From: Fructilactobacillus florum DSM 22689 = JCM 16035
GTDB lineage: Bacteria; Bacillota; Bacilli; Lactobacillales; Lactobacillaceae
Assembly: GCF_001436645.1 (NCBI RefSeq)
Contig: NZ_AYZI01000001.1
Coordinates: forward strand, 124,001-188,000
DNA: 64,000 nt
Direction: 5' to 3'
A model generated the notes under the pieces. That model worked only from the letters and a program-made list of their open reading frames with translations, did not search any database and was not told the origin of the DNA. Positions 49,547 to 57,519 of this stretch are shown piece after piece. Both the position numbers and the translations under genes were made by a program. The number at the start of each line of letters is the position of its first letter. The first letter of the stretch is position 1.

Positions 49547-49789
49547 TTAATTATCGTAGACACTGGGTTGAATCCGAGTATTTTTTAAACGTCGTTTACG
49601 TGATTGTCGGTACATAAATTCGTACTTTTGTTTGGCGAGTTCCGTCTGAGCAATAACTTGCGGATCAACATCAGCAACCGCCTGTTCTGTTTGCTGAGCT
49701 TGATCCCAGTCCTGCTTGAGCAGATTAATTGAAGTTAACAATGACTCATCATACATTTGTTTGAAGTTTTTTTGTCTAAATTTGAACAT
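49547..49789 (-). CDS. yaaL: YaaL family protein (DUF2508)
   Basis: 80-residue soluble, charged protein of unknown function, conserved downstream of recR in Firmicutes. Mostly helical, with LAKQKYEFMYRQSRKRR near 50-67. ATG with GTAGGTGAT upstream, seven bases after recR. Identification rests on size, composition and position. Confidence 0.8.
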   Translation of the reverse strand: MFKFRQKNFKQMYDESLLTSINLLKQDWDQAQQTEQAVADVDPQVIAQTELAKQKYEFMYRQSRKRRLKNTRIQPSVYDN

Positions 49790-49796
49790 ACATCAC

Positions 49797-50396
49797 CTAC
49801 ATCTCGGTGCGTCCTTCCACCGCTTTATATAATGTCATTTCATCAGCATATTCAATATCACTTCCTACAGAAAGCCCCCGCGCTAGTCTGGTTACCCGTA
49901 ATCCTGCTGGCTTTAATAACCGAGCTAGGTACATTGCCGTCGCATCTCCTTCGGGAGTGGCATTTGTTGCAATGATTACTTCTTTAATCGCTTCATTTTT
50001 CTGCAGTCGCTGAATTAATGAACTAATGTTCAATTCTTCTGGACCCCGACCCTCAATTGGTGACATTACTCCATGCAAGACATGATATAAACCGTGGTAA
50101 TCTTTCATTTTCTCCATCGTCATCACATCTTTAGCTTGTTCGACCACAACCACCTGACTCTGATCTCGAGTCGGATCAGAACAAATTGCACAAGGGTCAT
50201 GTTCAGTTAAGTTACCACAAATCGAACAAAATGTCAGTTTATCTTTTGTATCCAATAACGCTTGAGAAAAATTTTTAACAACATCGGCATCCATATCAAC
50301 TGTAAAGAACGCCAGCCGGGTGGCTGTTTTTTCCCCAATTCCCGGAAGATGCATATAACTATCAATCAATTTAGCAACTGGTTCTGGGTACTGCAT
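49797..50396 (-). CDS. recR: Recombination mediator RecR
   Basis: Acts with RecF/RecO to load RecA at gaps. 199 residues from the ATG at 50396 (GGGAG eight bases upstream; a GTG nine bases earlier overlaps that site). Helix-hairpin-helix [14 protein letters not shown] at the N-terminus; zinc finger [16 protein letters not shown] near 54-69; Toprim domain [20 protein letters not shown] and [14 protein letters not shown]. Third gene of dnaX-ebfC-recR-yaaL. Confidence 0.97.
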   Translation of the reverse strand: MQYPEPVAKLIDSYMHLPGIGEKTATRLAFFTVDMDADVVKNFSQALLDTKDKLTFCSICGNLTEHDPCAICSDPTRDQSQVVVVEQAKDVMTMEKMKDYHGLYHVLHGVMSPIEGRGPEELNISSLIQRLQKNEAIKEVIIATNATPEGDATAMYLARLLKPAGLRVTRLARGLSVGSDIEYADEMTLYKAVEGRTEM

Positions 50397-50408
50397 ATAA
50401 ATCACTCC

Positions 50409-50729
50409 CTACATTCCGGGAATGTTCATTCCCTGGGTATACTTACCCATTTTTAATTTTGTAGTTTCTGCAATCTGATTTAAGCCATCATTTACAGCAC
50501 TAATAACTAAATCAGACAACATTTCAGTATCACTCGAATCAATGGCCTCTGGCTTAATTTGTAGATCTTTCAATTGGCGATCACCAGTAAAAGTTGCTGT
50601 AACCAGTTCCTTTGGTGCCTTGCCAACAAACTCTGTCTGATCAATCGTCTCCTGTTCAGAAGCTAATTTTTTTTGCATCTCTTGCGCCTGCTTCATCAAT
50701 TTTCCCATGTTCATGCCATTCATTCCCAT
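50409..50729 (-). CDS. ebfC: Nucleoid-associated protein EbfC/YbaB family
   Basis: 106-residue DNA-binding protein of the YbaB family that forms tweezer-like dimers. N-terminal Met-rich MGMNGMNMGKLMKQAQEMQ and the ATFTGDRQLKDLQIKPEAID core are typical. GGAGG nine bases before the ATG. Always found between dnaX and recR, as here. Confidence 0.93.
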   Translation of the reverse strand: MGMNGMNMGKLMKQAQEMQKKLASEQETIDQTEFVGKAPKELVTATFTGDRQLKDLQIKPEAIDSSDTEMLSDLVISAVNDGLNQIAETTKLKMGKYTQGMNIPGM

Positions 50730-50746
50730 TGTGTAATTCCTCCATC

Positions 50747-52435
50747 TTAGTTATTTTCAATTTTAATTAATTCACTACCGAACAAATCCTTAGCCTTTGT
50801 AACAAGCGGAGTTTCTACCGTCTTTTCTGTCGTCGGAATCGCTTGCTTGGGCTGCTTTCGATCAAGATATTCTTGTCTGATCTTGGGCCATTCAGCTTGG
50901 GCCACAAATAATAACGGAACGGTCGTGCCAAACACTTGCTCTAAACCAGTTTGCAGGGCTGTTTGCAATTCTTGATCATGCCCAGCTTTTTCATACAAAA
51001 AGTCATAATCAAATGCCACGACAACCCCCTGATCACTAGCAGCTACCGGTTTAGAAACGTGCATAACTGCCCGTTGTGTTACTGATAAGGAACCTAACAG
51101 CTGCTCCCAGTGTTGCTGATAATTTGTCAACGCTTTGCGCGTTGCCGTTTGGAGGACCTGAAAAATTGCAGTAAGATCTGCCTTAAGCGGGCGTGGTTTT
51201 TCAGAAACAGTCGTCCGTGGAGCGGGCGTTGCTGTAGTTGAAGTAGCCGGTTGCTCGTCTCGTTTTTCTCTTTGCAAATCAGGTTTAAGTTGCTGCTGTA
51301 AAGTCGTCACTTGCTGTTGGAGTTGGTGCACCTCGGCTACTAAATCATTTGGTTTTGGATGTGCTAACTTAACGGTTAATAATTCTAAATACACATCCGG
51401 TTGATAGGTTGCACGCAACTGCTGTTGCACCTGCCCCATGGTCTCGATTGCCTGATAAATCAATGTTGCATCCGTCGCTTGCGCCATTGTGGGGAAGCGT
51501 TCCCCGAGCATTGCTAGTTCGTTTGCGGGAATCATCGTTTGATCCTGCTGGTACAGCAACATTTTTTGCGCATAATCAATTAGATCCTCAATAAACTGGT
51601 GGGCATCCTTCCCTTGGCTTAAAATCGTCTGCACCATCGCTAACCCAGTGGCCACCTCATGCCTAAAGACAGCCACAAAATAATTTTGCAATTCCACCCG
51701 AGCGACGCTCCCAGTGACCTGTAACGCATTCTCATACGTAACCCGATCTTGCTGATAAGCTAGCGCCTGGTCGAGCATGCTGAGCGCATCTCTAAGACCA
51801 CCTTCAGCACTTTGAGCAATTACTTTAAGACCTTGGTCATCGTAAGTAATTTGTTTAGCTGCCAAAATTTTTTCCAACTGCGCTACAATTGCGGTTGCTG
51901 AAATTCGTTTAAAGGAAAAACGCTGAACCCGTGAAATGATAGTAGCAGGTAACTTATGCGGTTCCGTCGTAGCTAGAATAAAGATCACCTGTGCCGGCGG
52001 TTCTTCCAGTGTCTTTAGTAGCGCATTAAACGCTCCTGTAGAAAGCATATGAACTTCATCGATAATGTAAACCTTGTAGGCTGCCTCAGTAGGAGCATAT
52101 TTTGCCTTATCACGAATATTACGGATCTCTTCAACCCCATTATTAGAAGCCGCATCAATTTCGATCACATCATTGAGTGCTCCTTGATTAATTGCTAAAC
52201 AAATCGGACATTGGTTACAGGGTTCCCCATCCTGCTGTTTTGGGCAGTTAACCGCTTTGGCTAAAATTTTAGCTGTCGAGGTCTTACCAGTACCTCGAGG
52301 GCCGCTAAAGAGATAGGCGTGACTAATCTGTTTTGTAATCAATGCATTTTTCAAAGTCTTGGTAATCACCGGCTGACCGACAATCTCATCGAAACGTTGT
52401 GGTCGCCAAACCCGATATAAAGCCTGATAGCTCAA
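50747..52435 (-). CDS. dnaX: DNA polymerase III gamma/tau subunit
   Basis: Clamp-loader ATPase that organises the replisome. 562 residues. AAA+ Walker A FSGPRGTGKTSTA near 43-55, zinc site CPKQQDGEPCNQCPIC near 64-79, Walker B/DEVHM, SRC-like TIISRVQRF. The C-terminal half (380-562) is variable with a Pro/Ala/Thr-rich linker. The start codon is TTG at 52435, with AAAGGAG six bases upstream. A 5' leader hairpin (ATCTGT/ACAGAT, 52451-52468) precedes it, and an extended -10 (TGTTAAAAT) lies at about 52487. Confidence 0.96.
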   Translation of the reverse strand: MSYQALYRVWRPQRFDEIVGQPVITKTLKNALITKQISHAYLFSGPRGTGKTSTAKILAKAVNCPKQQDGEPCNQCPICLAINQGALNDVIEIDAASNNGVEEIRNIRDKAKYAPTEAAYKVYIIDEVHMLSTGAFNALLKTLEEPPAQVIFILATTEPHKLPATIISRVQRFSFKRISATAIVAQLEKILAAKQITYDDQGLKVIAQSAEGGLRDALSMLDQALAYQQDRVTYENALQVTGSVARVELQNYFVAVFRHEVATGLAMVQTILSQGKDAHQFIEDLIDYAQKMLLYQQDQTMIPANELAMLGERFPTMAQATDATLIYQAIETMGQVQQQLRATYQPDVYLELLTVKLAHPKPNDLVAEVHQLQQQVTTLQQQLKPDLQREKRDEQPATSTTATPAPRTTVSEKPRPLKADLTAIFQVLQTATRKALTNYQQHWEQLLGSLSVTQRAVMHVSKPVAASDQGVVVAFDYDFLYEKAGHDQELQTALQTGLEQVFGTTVPLLFVAQAEWPKIRQEYLDRKQPKQAIPTTEKTVETPLVTKAKDLFGSELIKIENN

Positions 52436-52510
52436 AAAGCACTCCTTTCCATCTGTAAAATCACAGATAAGTTAATCACTAGCTCCATTTTAACACGTTC
52501 ATAATTTTTC

Positions 52511-52545
52511 TATAAAAAAATCTCTCGATCAATTTGATCGAGAGT
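52511..52545 (-). terminator. Terminator after the SRP RNA
   Basis: Stem CTCTCGATCAA/TTGATCGAGAG, then seven T residues after one A on the minus strand. Confidence 0.85.
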
Positions 52546-52561
52546 TAGTTAACTATAACGA

Positions 52562-52652
52562 GAAGCACAGGACGAAACAAACTTAGTGCTGCTTCCTTCC
52601 GGACCTGACACGGTTCGTAAGTCCATCCTTGCCTCAAGGCCTTACGGCACTT
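52562..52652 (-). ncRNA. ffs: Signal recognition particle RNA (small, 4.5S-like)
   Basis: The minus strand contains the universal SRP tip TGTCAGGTCCGGAAGGAAGC. The ends pair (AAGTGC near the 5' end, GTGCTT near the 3' end). A promoter lies directly upstream and a terminator downstream, giving a small bacterial RNA of about 90 nucleotides. The exact ends are estimates. It scaffolds Ffh for co-translational targeting to the membrane. Location between tadA and dnaX is the standard Firmicute arrangement. Confidence 0.92.
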
Positions 52653-52655
52653 AAT

Positions 52656-52684
52656 ACTATAATCCATTTCGACTAGCTTGTCTA
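52656..52684 (-). promoter_or_regulatory. Promoter of the SRP RNA
   Basis: TAGACA, 17 bases, TATAGT on the minus strand; the -35 overlaps the tadA stop codon. Confidence 0.8.
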
Positions 52685-53146
52685 GTCCCTAGAGCCTCGT
52701 TGGCGCTTATTTTTAAAAAATGACTGCATCAATCGACGGGCTGCTATCGTCTGAACCCCGCTGCGCACACTCACTTGATGATTTTGGCGAGGATCCGTCA
52801 AGCAGTGGTACAGACTCTTTACCGCTCCCGCTTTAGGATTCATTGCTCCATAAACTACCCGTGCCACTCGGGCATTCAGGATTGCTCCCGCACACATCAA
52901 GCAGGGCTCAATCGTGACGTACAAAGTACATTCATCCAACCGCCAACTATGAAGTTTTTGACAGGCCATGTCCAAAGCGATCAGTTCAGCATGTTGAGTT
53001 GCTAGCTGGCTATGTTCCCGTAAATTATGTCCCGTTCCAATGATTTGGTCGTGGAAAACGACCACTGCTCCAATCGGTATTTCTCCAACCTGACCAGAAA
53101 ATTCTCCTAACTTTAATGCCTGCCTCATATAATAATCATCATTCAT
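52682..53146 (-). CDS. tadA: tRNA-specific adenosine deaminase
   Basis: Deaminates A34 to inosine in tRNA-Arg(ACG). 154 residues from the ATG at 53146; in-frame upstream codons would extend it into the methyltransferase gene, and the core MNDDYYMRQALKLGE is typical. Zinc site: HAE in TQHAELIAL (His near 56) and PCLMC in EPCLMCAGAI (near 86-90). It overlaps the upstream methyltransferase by eight bases. Confidence 0.95.
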   Translation of the reverse strand: MNDDYYMRQALKLGEFSGQVGEIPIGAVVVFHDQIIGTGHNLREHSQLATQHAELIALDMACQKLHSWRLDECTLYVTIEPCLMCAGAILNARVARVVYGAMNPKAGAVKSLYHCLTDPRQNHQVSVRSGVQTIAARRLMQSFFKNKRQRGSRD

Positions 53147-53759
53147 TTTTAGAACCATCCCGGCGCTCACTCACTAAAATATAATAACCCTTGGAACGCT
53201 TAACAATCCGGACATTCCCAAAGACATTTTTCAACGTTTGCTGAGCAGATGGGGCTCCTTGTTTTTTTTGCAAAACGACCGTAATCGTTCCCTGTGGCAA
53301 CAAATGATCATAGGCTCCTGCAAGCATCCGTGTTACCACCGCTTTCCCAGCCCGCACTGGTGGATTCGTCACAATGGCGGCGAATTGCTCGCTAAGCGCT
53401 TGATAACCGTCGGATTGCTTCACTAAAACGTTCTCCAGTTGATTTGCCCGAGCATTTCTTGTTGCGAGACTAAGCGCTCGCTGATTGACGTCAGTTAACA
53501 AAAACTGCCGATTAGGGGCTTGCCGCGCCAAGAAAAGCCCAATTGGCCCATAACCACAACCCAAATCCAAAATTGGTCCAGCGGGGATCTGTTCTAAATT
53601 GGTATTCTCAATCAGCAGTCGGGAACCATAATCAATCGTATTTTTAGAAAACACTCCGTTGTCTGAGATGAAACTTAACGTGGTTTGCTTCAGCGTAAAA
53701 TCCCAGTGCTTTTCATTGTGCGCAACCGTCGGATTAGTACTATAGTAGAAACTATTCAA
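53139..53759 (-). CDS. Class I SAM methyltransferase, RsmC-like
   Basis: 206 residues from a TTG at 53759, with AAAGGG eight bases upstream. An in-frame GTG at 53795 would give 218 residues but lacks a ribosome site and lies in promoter-like DNA. The N-terminus FYYSTNPTVAHNEK is typical of the YbxB/RsmC family. SAM motif DLGCGYGPIG near 60-69, and NPPVRAGK replaces the NPPFH catalytic region of RsmC. Probably methylates guanine in 16S rRNA; the exact position is unknown. Located upstream of tadA, divergent from nrdH. Confidence 0.88.
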   Translation of the reverse strand: MNSFYYSTNPTVAHNEKHWDFTLKQTTLSFISDNGVFSKNTIDYGSRLLIENTNLEQIPAGPILDLGCGYGPIGLFLARQAPNRQFLLTDVNQRALSLATRNARANQLENVLVKQSDGYQALSEQFAAIVTNPPVRAGKAVVTRMLAGAYDHLLPQGTITVVLQKKQGAPSAQQTLKNVFGNVRIVKRSKGYYILVSERRDGSKNE

Positions 53760-53795
53760 AATCTCATCCCTTTCAAAAATTTTTTTGTGTTTCAC

Positions 53796-53813
53796 ACACC
53801 ATATATAGCGTGT
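53796..53813 (+). promoter_or_regulatory. NrdR-box-like site 1
   Basis: ACAC-CATATATAG-CGTGT, an imperfect palindrome containing CCATATATAG at 53799-53808, similar to the NrdR box (ACACWATATWTWGTGT-like). It overlaps the minus-strand -10-like TATATA in front of the methyltransferase gene. Confidence 0.65.
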
Positions 53814-53827
53814 TTCTCAAATACTTG

Positions 53828-53844
53828 ACCCCACATGTAGGGGT
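53828..53844 (+). promoter_or_regulatory. NrdR-box-like site 2
   Basis: ACCCC-ACATGTA-GGGGT palindrome containing CCACATGTAG at 53831-53840. It matches the site-1 core at eight of ten positions and lies exactly 32 bases downstream, about three helix turns, the spacing typical of paired NrdR boxes. Confidence 0.6.
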
Positions 53845-53851
53845 TCAGTAG

Positions 53852-53879
53852 TTGAAAGATTCACTTTTCGTAGTAAACT
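53852..53879 (+). promoter_or_regulatory. Possible promoter of nrdH-nrdE-nrdF
   Basis: TTGAAA, 16 bases, TAAACT, 32 bases before the nrdH ATG and directly downstream of the NrdR-like pair. A second TTGACC overlaps site 2 but lacks a good -10. Confidence 0.45.
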
Positions 53880-53911
53880 TTAAAACAGTAAGTAAAAAGG
53901 AGCTGATTACT

Positions 53912-54157
53912 ATGGAAAAAGTTACTGTTTTCACAAAAGATAATTGTATTCAATGTAAACTGACAAAACGTTTTTTAAAGGAACACAATGTGACCTTTAC
54001 GGAGAAAAACACCTCCACTAATCCGGAGCTAATTGGACACTTAAAAAAGCAAGGATTTCAAGCGGTTCCAGTCGTTGAAAGTCAGTTCATCGAATCATTC
54101 AGCGGATTTCAGCCGGCTAATCTCAACAAATTACTAGCCGCCCTTCAATCAGCCTAG
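53912..54157 (+). CDS. nrdH: Glutaredoxin-like protein NrdH
   Basis: Electron donor for class Ib ribonucleotide reductase. 81 residues from the ATG at 53912 (AAGGAG eight bases upstream; a longer in-frame extension crosses the promoter). Redox motif CIQC at residues 11-14 and the NrdH-type C-terminal FSGFQPANLNKLL. First gene of nrdH-nrdE-nrdF. There is no nrdI between nrdH and nrdE, although NrdI (flavodoxin) is needed to form the manganese cofactor of NrdF. Confidence 0.94.
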   Translation: MEKVTVFTKDNCIQCKLTKRFLKEHNVTFTEKNTSTNPELIGHLKKQGFQAVPVVESQFIESFSGFQPANLNKLLAALQSA

Positions 54158-54187
54158 TCCTGACTTCATTATACACGTAAATATCAC

Positions 54188-54236
54188 TTCTAAATTTCTG
54201 AAGTTAGTAATTACTAACGCGGATTTTTTTATCTAG
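54188..54236 (+). terminator. Weak hairpin with T run between nrdH and nrdE
   Basis: Palindrome GTTAGTAATTACTAAC, with weak outer pairing, then GCGGA and seven T residues. It could lower nrdE/nrdF relative to nrdH; the T run is separated from the main stem, so confidence is limited. Confidence 0.35.
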
Positions 54237-54264
54237 ATTAAAATATTGAGGGGAATTCAGAATC

Positions 54265-56433
54265 ATGTCACTAAAAGACCACCAGGATGTTTCTTATTTC
54301 AGTTTAAACAACGAAATTAACATTCCCACTGCCGATGGAAAAATCCAATTGGAAAAAGATCGCGAGGCACTAGCAGCCTTTCTAGCAGAGAACGTACGCC
54401 CCAATACCATGCACTTTAATTCCTTACGAGAACGCTTCGATTACTTAATTGAGCATGACTACGTTGAGGCTCGTACCATCAAAAATTACCCGTTTACCTT
54501 TATCGAACAACTCTATCAGTATCTCGAAACCCAAAACTTTCACTTCCATTCTTTTATGGCAGCTTACAAGTTTTATGCTCAGTATGCATTAAAGACCAAT
54601 GATGGCAATCAATACCTCGAAAATTATCTCGACCGAACGGCTCTTAATGCCCTATACATGGCTGATGGTAATCAACAACTAGCCATGGACTTGGCTAGCG
54701 AACTGATCAACCAGCGCTTTCAGCCCGCTACTCCTACGTTTCTAAATGCCGGTAAGAAACGGCGTGGTGAATTAATTTCCTGCTTTTTAATTCAGACAAC
54801 CGATGACATGAATAGTATCGGTCGGACAATTAATTCAGCGCTGCAACTCTCAAAAATCGGTGGTGGGGTTGGAATCAACTTATCTAATCTCCGCTCGGCT
54901 GGTGATCCTATCAAAGAGATTGAAGGTGCTGCTAGCGGAGTTTTACCCGTCATGAAACTTTTAGAAGATAGCTTTAGTTACTCCAATCAACTAGGGCAGC
55001 GTCAGGGAGCCGGCGTCGTTTATCTTAGTGTTTTTCACCCCGATATTATCGACTTTTTGTCTGTTAAACAAGAAAATGCCGATGAAAAGATCCGGGTTAA
55101 TACCCTTTCGTTAGGCGTTACCATTCCAGATAAATTTTATGAGTTAGCTAAGCATAATGACCAAATGGCGTTATTTAGCCCTTATGATGTAGAAAAAGTT
55201 TATGGCGTTCCTTTCTCATACGTTGATCTCACCACCGAGTACGACCGAATGGTGAACAACTCCGCAATTCACAAAAAATATATCAAGGCTCGAGATCTAG
55301 AAACTGAACTAGGTAAACTCCAACAAGAATCAGGATATCCGTATGTCATGAACATTGACACCGCTAATCGTGATAATCCAATCGAGGGTAAGATCGTGAT
55401 GAGCAATCTTTGTTCCGAAGTTATGCAAGTTCAAACCCCCTCGATTATCAACGATCTTCAGGAATATGAAAAACTCGGCACCGATGTTTCTTGTAATCTA
55501 GGCTCGACTAACGTTGTTAACTTGATGCGCTCAACTAACTTTGGCAAATCAATTACCACCATGGTGCGCGCCCTGACCTTTGTCTCTGACTCCAGTAAAA
55601 TCAACGTTGTCCCTTCGATTCGCCATGGGAATGACCTCAGTCACTCGATTGGACTCGGCGCTATGGGACTCCATTCCTATCTTGCCTTACATCATTTATA
55701 CTATGGTGAGCCTGACTCCGTCGAATTCACCAGTGTTTATTTTATGTTACTTAATTACTGGACCCTCGTCGCTTCTAACCAGCTCGCAAAAGAACGGGGC
55801 ATAACCTTCGATAATTTTGAAAATAGTAAATATGCTGACGGTAGCTATTTCGATAAATATACTAGCAAAGACTGGGGACCACGTTCCGAGCGGGTTAAAT
55901 CACTATTTCAGAACATCGACATCCCAACCCCAAACGATTGGCAACAACTCCAAGCAGCGGTTCAAGAATTTGGTCTGTACCATCAAAACCGCATGGCGGT
56001 TGCTCCTAATGGTTCGACAGCCTACATTGGTGATGCCACCGCTAGCTTAGCTCCGATCGTTAGCCGGATTGAGGAGCGCCAAGAAGCCAAAATTGGAACT
56101 ATTTTTTACCCTGCGCCTTACCTTTCGAATGAAACTCTCAAATACTATCAGTCCGCCTATGATCTTGACATGCGCAAGGAAATTGATATTTATGCCGCAG
56201 CACAACAGCACGTCGATCAAAGTCTCAGCATGACGATGTTCTTACGTTCCACCATTCCGAAGGGCTTGTACGAATGGAAAAATGGACGTTCGGAAAAAAT
56301 GTCAACCAGAGACCTGTCCATTTTACGCAACTATGCCCACCAAAAAGGGATTAAATCCATCTATTATGTCAGAACTTTTACGGACAACAACGATACGGTG
56401 GGTGCTAATGAATGTGAAAGCTGTGTCATTTAG
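54265..56433 (+). CDS. nrdE: Class Ib ribonucleotide reductase, alpha subunit
   Basis: Reduces ribonucleoside diphosphates to deoxyribonucleotides aerobically. 722 residues. The N-terminal domain is short, lacking the ATP-cone, as in NrdE. The catalytic-site Cys lies in NLCSEV near 387 and the redox Cys in ELISCFL and SCNLGSTN. AVAPNGSTAYIGDATASLAPI lies near 577-597. The C-terminus ends CESC-VI, the mobile redox pair recharged by NrdH. GAGGGG lies about 11 bases before the ATG. 15 bases before nrdF. Confidence 0.98.
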   Translation: MSLKDHQDVSYFSLNNEINIPTADGKIQLEKDREALAAFLAENVRPNTMHFNSLRERFDYLIEHDYVEARTIKNYPFTFIEQLYQYLETQNFHFHSFMAAYKFYAQYALKTNDGNQYLENYLDRTALNALYMADGNQQLAMDLASELINQRFQPATPTFLNAGKKRRGELISCFLIQTTDDMNSIGRTINSALQLSKIGGGVGINLSNLRSAGDPIKEIEGAASGVLPVMKLLEDSFSYSNQLGQRQGAGVVYLSVFHPDIIDFLSVKQENADEKIRVNTLSLGVTIPDKFYELAKHNDQMALFSPYDVEKVYGVPFSYVDLTTEYDRMVNNSAIHKKYIKARDLETELGKLQQESGYPYVMNIDTANRDNPIEGKIVMSNLCSEVMQVQTPSIINDLQEYEKLGTDVSCNLGSTNVVNLMRSTNFGKSITTMVRALTFVSDSSKINVVPSIRHGNDLSHSIGLGAMGLHSYLALHHLYYGEPDSVEFTSVYFMLLNYWTLVASNQLAKERGITFDNFENSKYADGSYFDKYTSKDWGPRSERVKSLFQNIDIPTPNDWQQLQAAVQEFGLYHQNRMAVAPNGSTAYIGDATASLAPIVSRIEERQEAKIGTIFYPAPYLSNETLKYYQSAYDLDMRKEIDIYAAAQQHVDQSLSMTMFLRSTIPKGLYEWKNGRSEKMSTRDLSILRNYAHQKGIKSIYYVRTFTDNNDTVGANECESCVI

Positions 56434-56447
56434 AGGAGGATTTTACC

Positions 56448-57467
56448 ATGAACTTAAACGAGGTCTTAACTGGCAAATTAACTGGCGCATATCAAGCCAT
56501 TAATTGGAATCAGGTTAGTGATCAGATCGACCAAGCTACTTGGCACAAGTTAACTGAACAATTTTGGCTGGACACTCGAGTCCCAGTTTCTAATGATTTA
56601 AAAGACTGGCGGGAATTAGATGATGATCATAAGTGGTTGGTCGGACATGTGTTTGGAGGATTAACCCTTCTAGACACACTCCAGTCACAAGATGGCATGG
56701 CCGCCCTACGCAATGATGCCACTACCCAACATGAAATTGCAGTCCTTAATAATATTCAATTTATGGAATCAGTTCATGCTAAAAGTTATTCCACTATTTT
56801 TTCAACATTAAATACACCGAGTGAAATTAATGAAATCTTTGCTTGGAGTGATTCTGAGGAATTTTTGCAAAATAAAACTAAGCGCATCTATGAACTATAT
56901 CATAGCGAAGGTGATCCATTAAAAAAGAAAATTTCAAGCGTTTTCCTAGAAACCTTTCTCTTTTATTCCGGATTTTTCACTCCCCTCTGGTACCTAGGAA
57001 ACAATAAGCTCACAAATGTAGCCGAAATCATCAAACTAATCATTCGTGATGAATCAGTTCATGGAACTTACATCGGCTATAAATTTCAGGTTGCTTTCAA
57101 CAAACTTGACAACCAGCGTCAACAAGCTTTGAAGGATTGGATGTACAATTTCTTGTATGATTTGTACGATAATGAGGAAAAATATACCCACCTCTTATAT
57201 GATCAAGTTGGACTAACTGACAAAGTTTTAACATTCATTCGCTACAATGCCAATAAAGCACTCATGAATTTAGGTCAAGATCCTATGTTTCCAGACACTG
57301 CTGCCGACGTAAACCCCGTCGTCATGAATGGAATTTCAACTGCAACCGTTAACCATGACTTCTTCTCTGAGGTTGGCAATGGTTATCGTCTTGGTAATGT
57401 TGAAGCAATGAGTGATCAAGATTATCAGCTTAGTTCCTGGGAAGCTCATCACCAACCTAAAAAATAA
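56448..57467 (+). CDS. nrdF: Class Ib ribonucleotide reductase, beta subunit
   Basis: Carries the tyrosyl radical generated by a dimanganese (or diiron) site. 339 residues. Ligand segments are visible: LTLLDTLQSQDG, EIAVLNNIQFMESVHAKSY (Glu/His near 109 and 113), and LIIRDESVHGTYIG (Glu/His near 202 and 205). ATG with AGAGGAGG seven bases upstream. Last gene of the operon. Confidence 0.97.
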   Translation: MNLNEVLTGKLTGAYQAINWNQVSDQIDQATWHKLTEQFWLDTRVPVSNDLKDWRELDDDHKWLVGHVFGGLTLLDTLQSQDGMAALRNDATTQHEIAVLNNIQFMESVHAKSYSTIFSTLNTPSEINEIFAWSDSEEFLQNKTKRIYELYHSEGDPLKKKISSVFLETFLFYSGFFTPLWYLGNNKLTNVAEIIKLIIRDESVHGTYIGYKFQVAFNKLDNQRQQALKDWMYNFLYDLYDNEEKYTHLLYDQVGLTDKVLTFIRYNANKALMNLGQDPMFPDTAADVNPVVMNGISTATVNHDFFSEVGNGYRLGNVEAMSDQDYQLSSWEAHHQPKK

Positions 57468-57474
57468 CGTTATC

Positions 57475-57519
57475 TAAAAAGGATTTGCGCTTGAATCATT
57501 CAAGTACAAATCCTTTTTT
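57475..57519. terminator. Bidirectional terminator between nrdF and hicD
   Basis: Stem AAAAAGGATTTG..CTTGAA/TTCAAG..CAAATCCTTTTT around TCA-type loop; A and T tracts on both sides serve both converging genes. Confidence 0.9.

Noticed and set aside
50747-52435. Programmed frameshift in dnaX making a short gamma form
   Set aside because: A-rich runs such as the one near 51870 do not form a proper slippery heptamer with a downstream signal.
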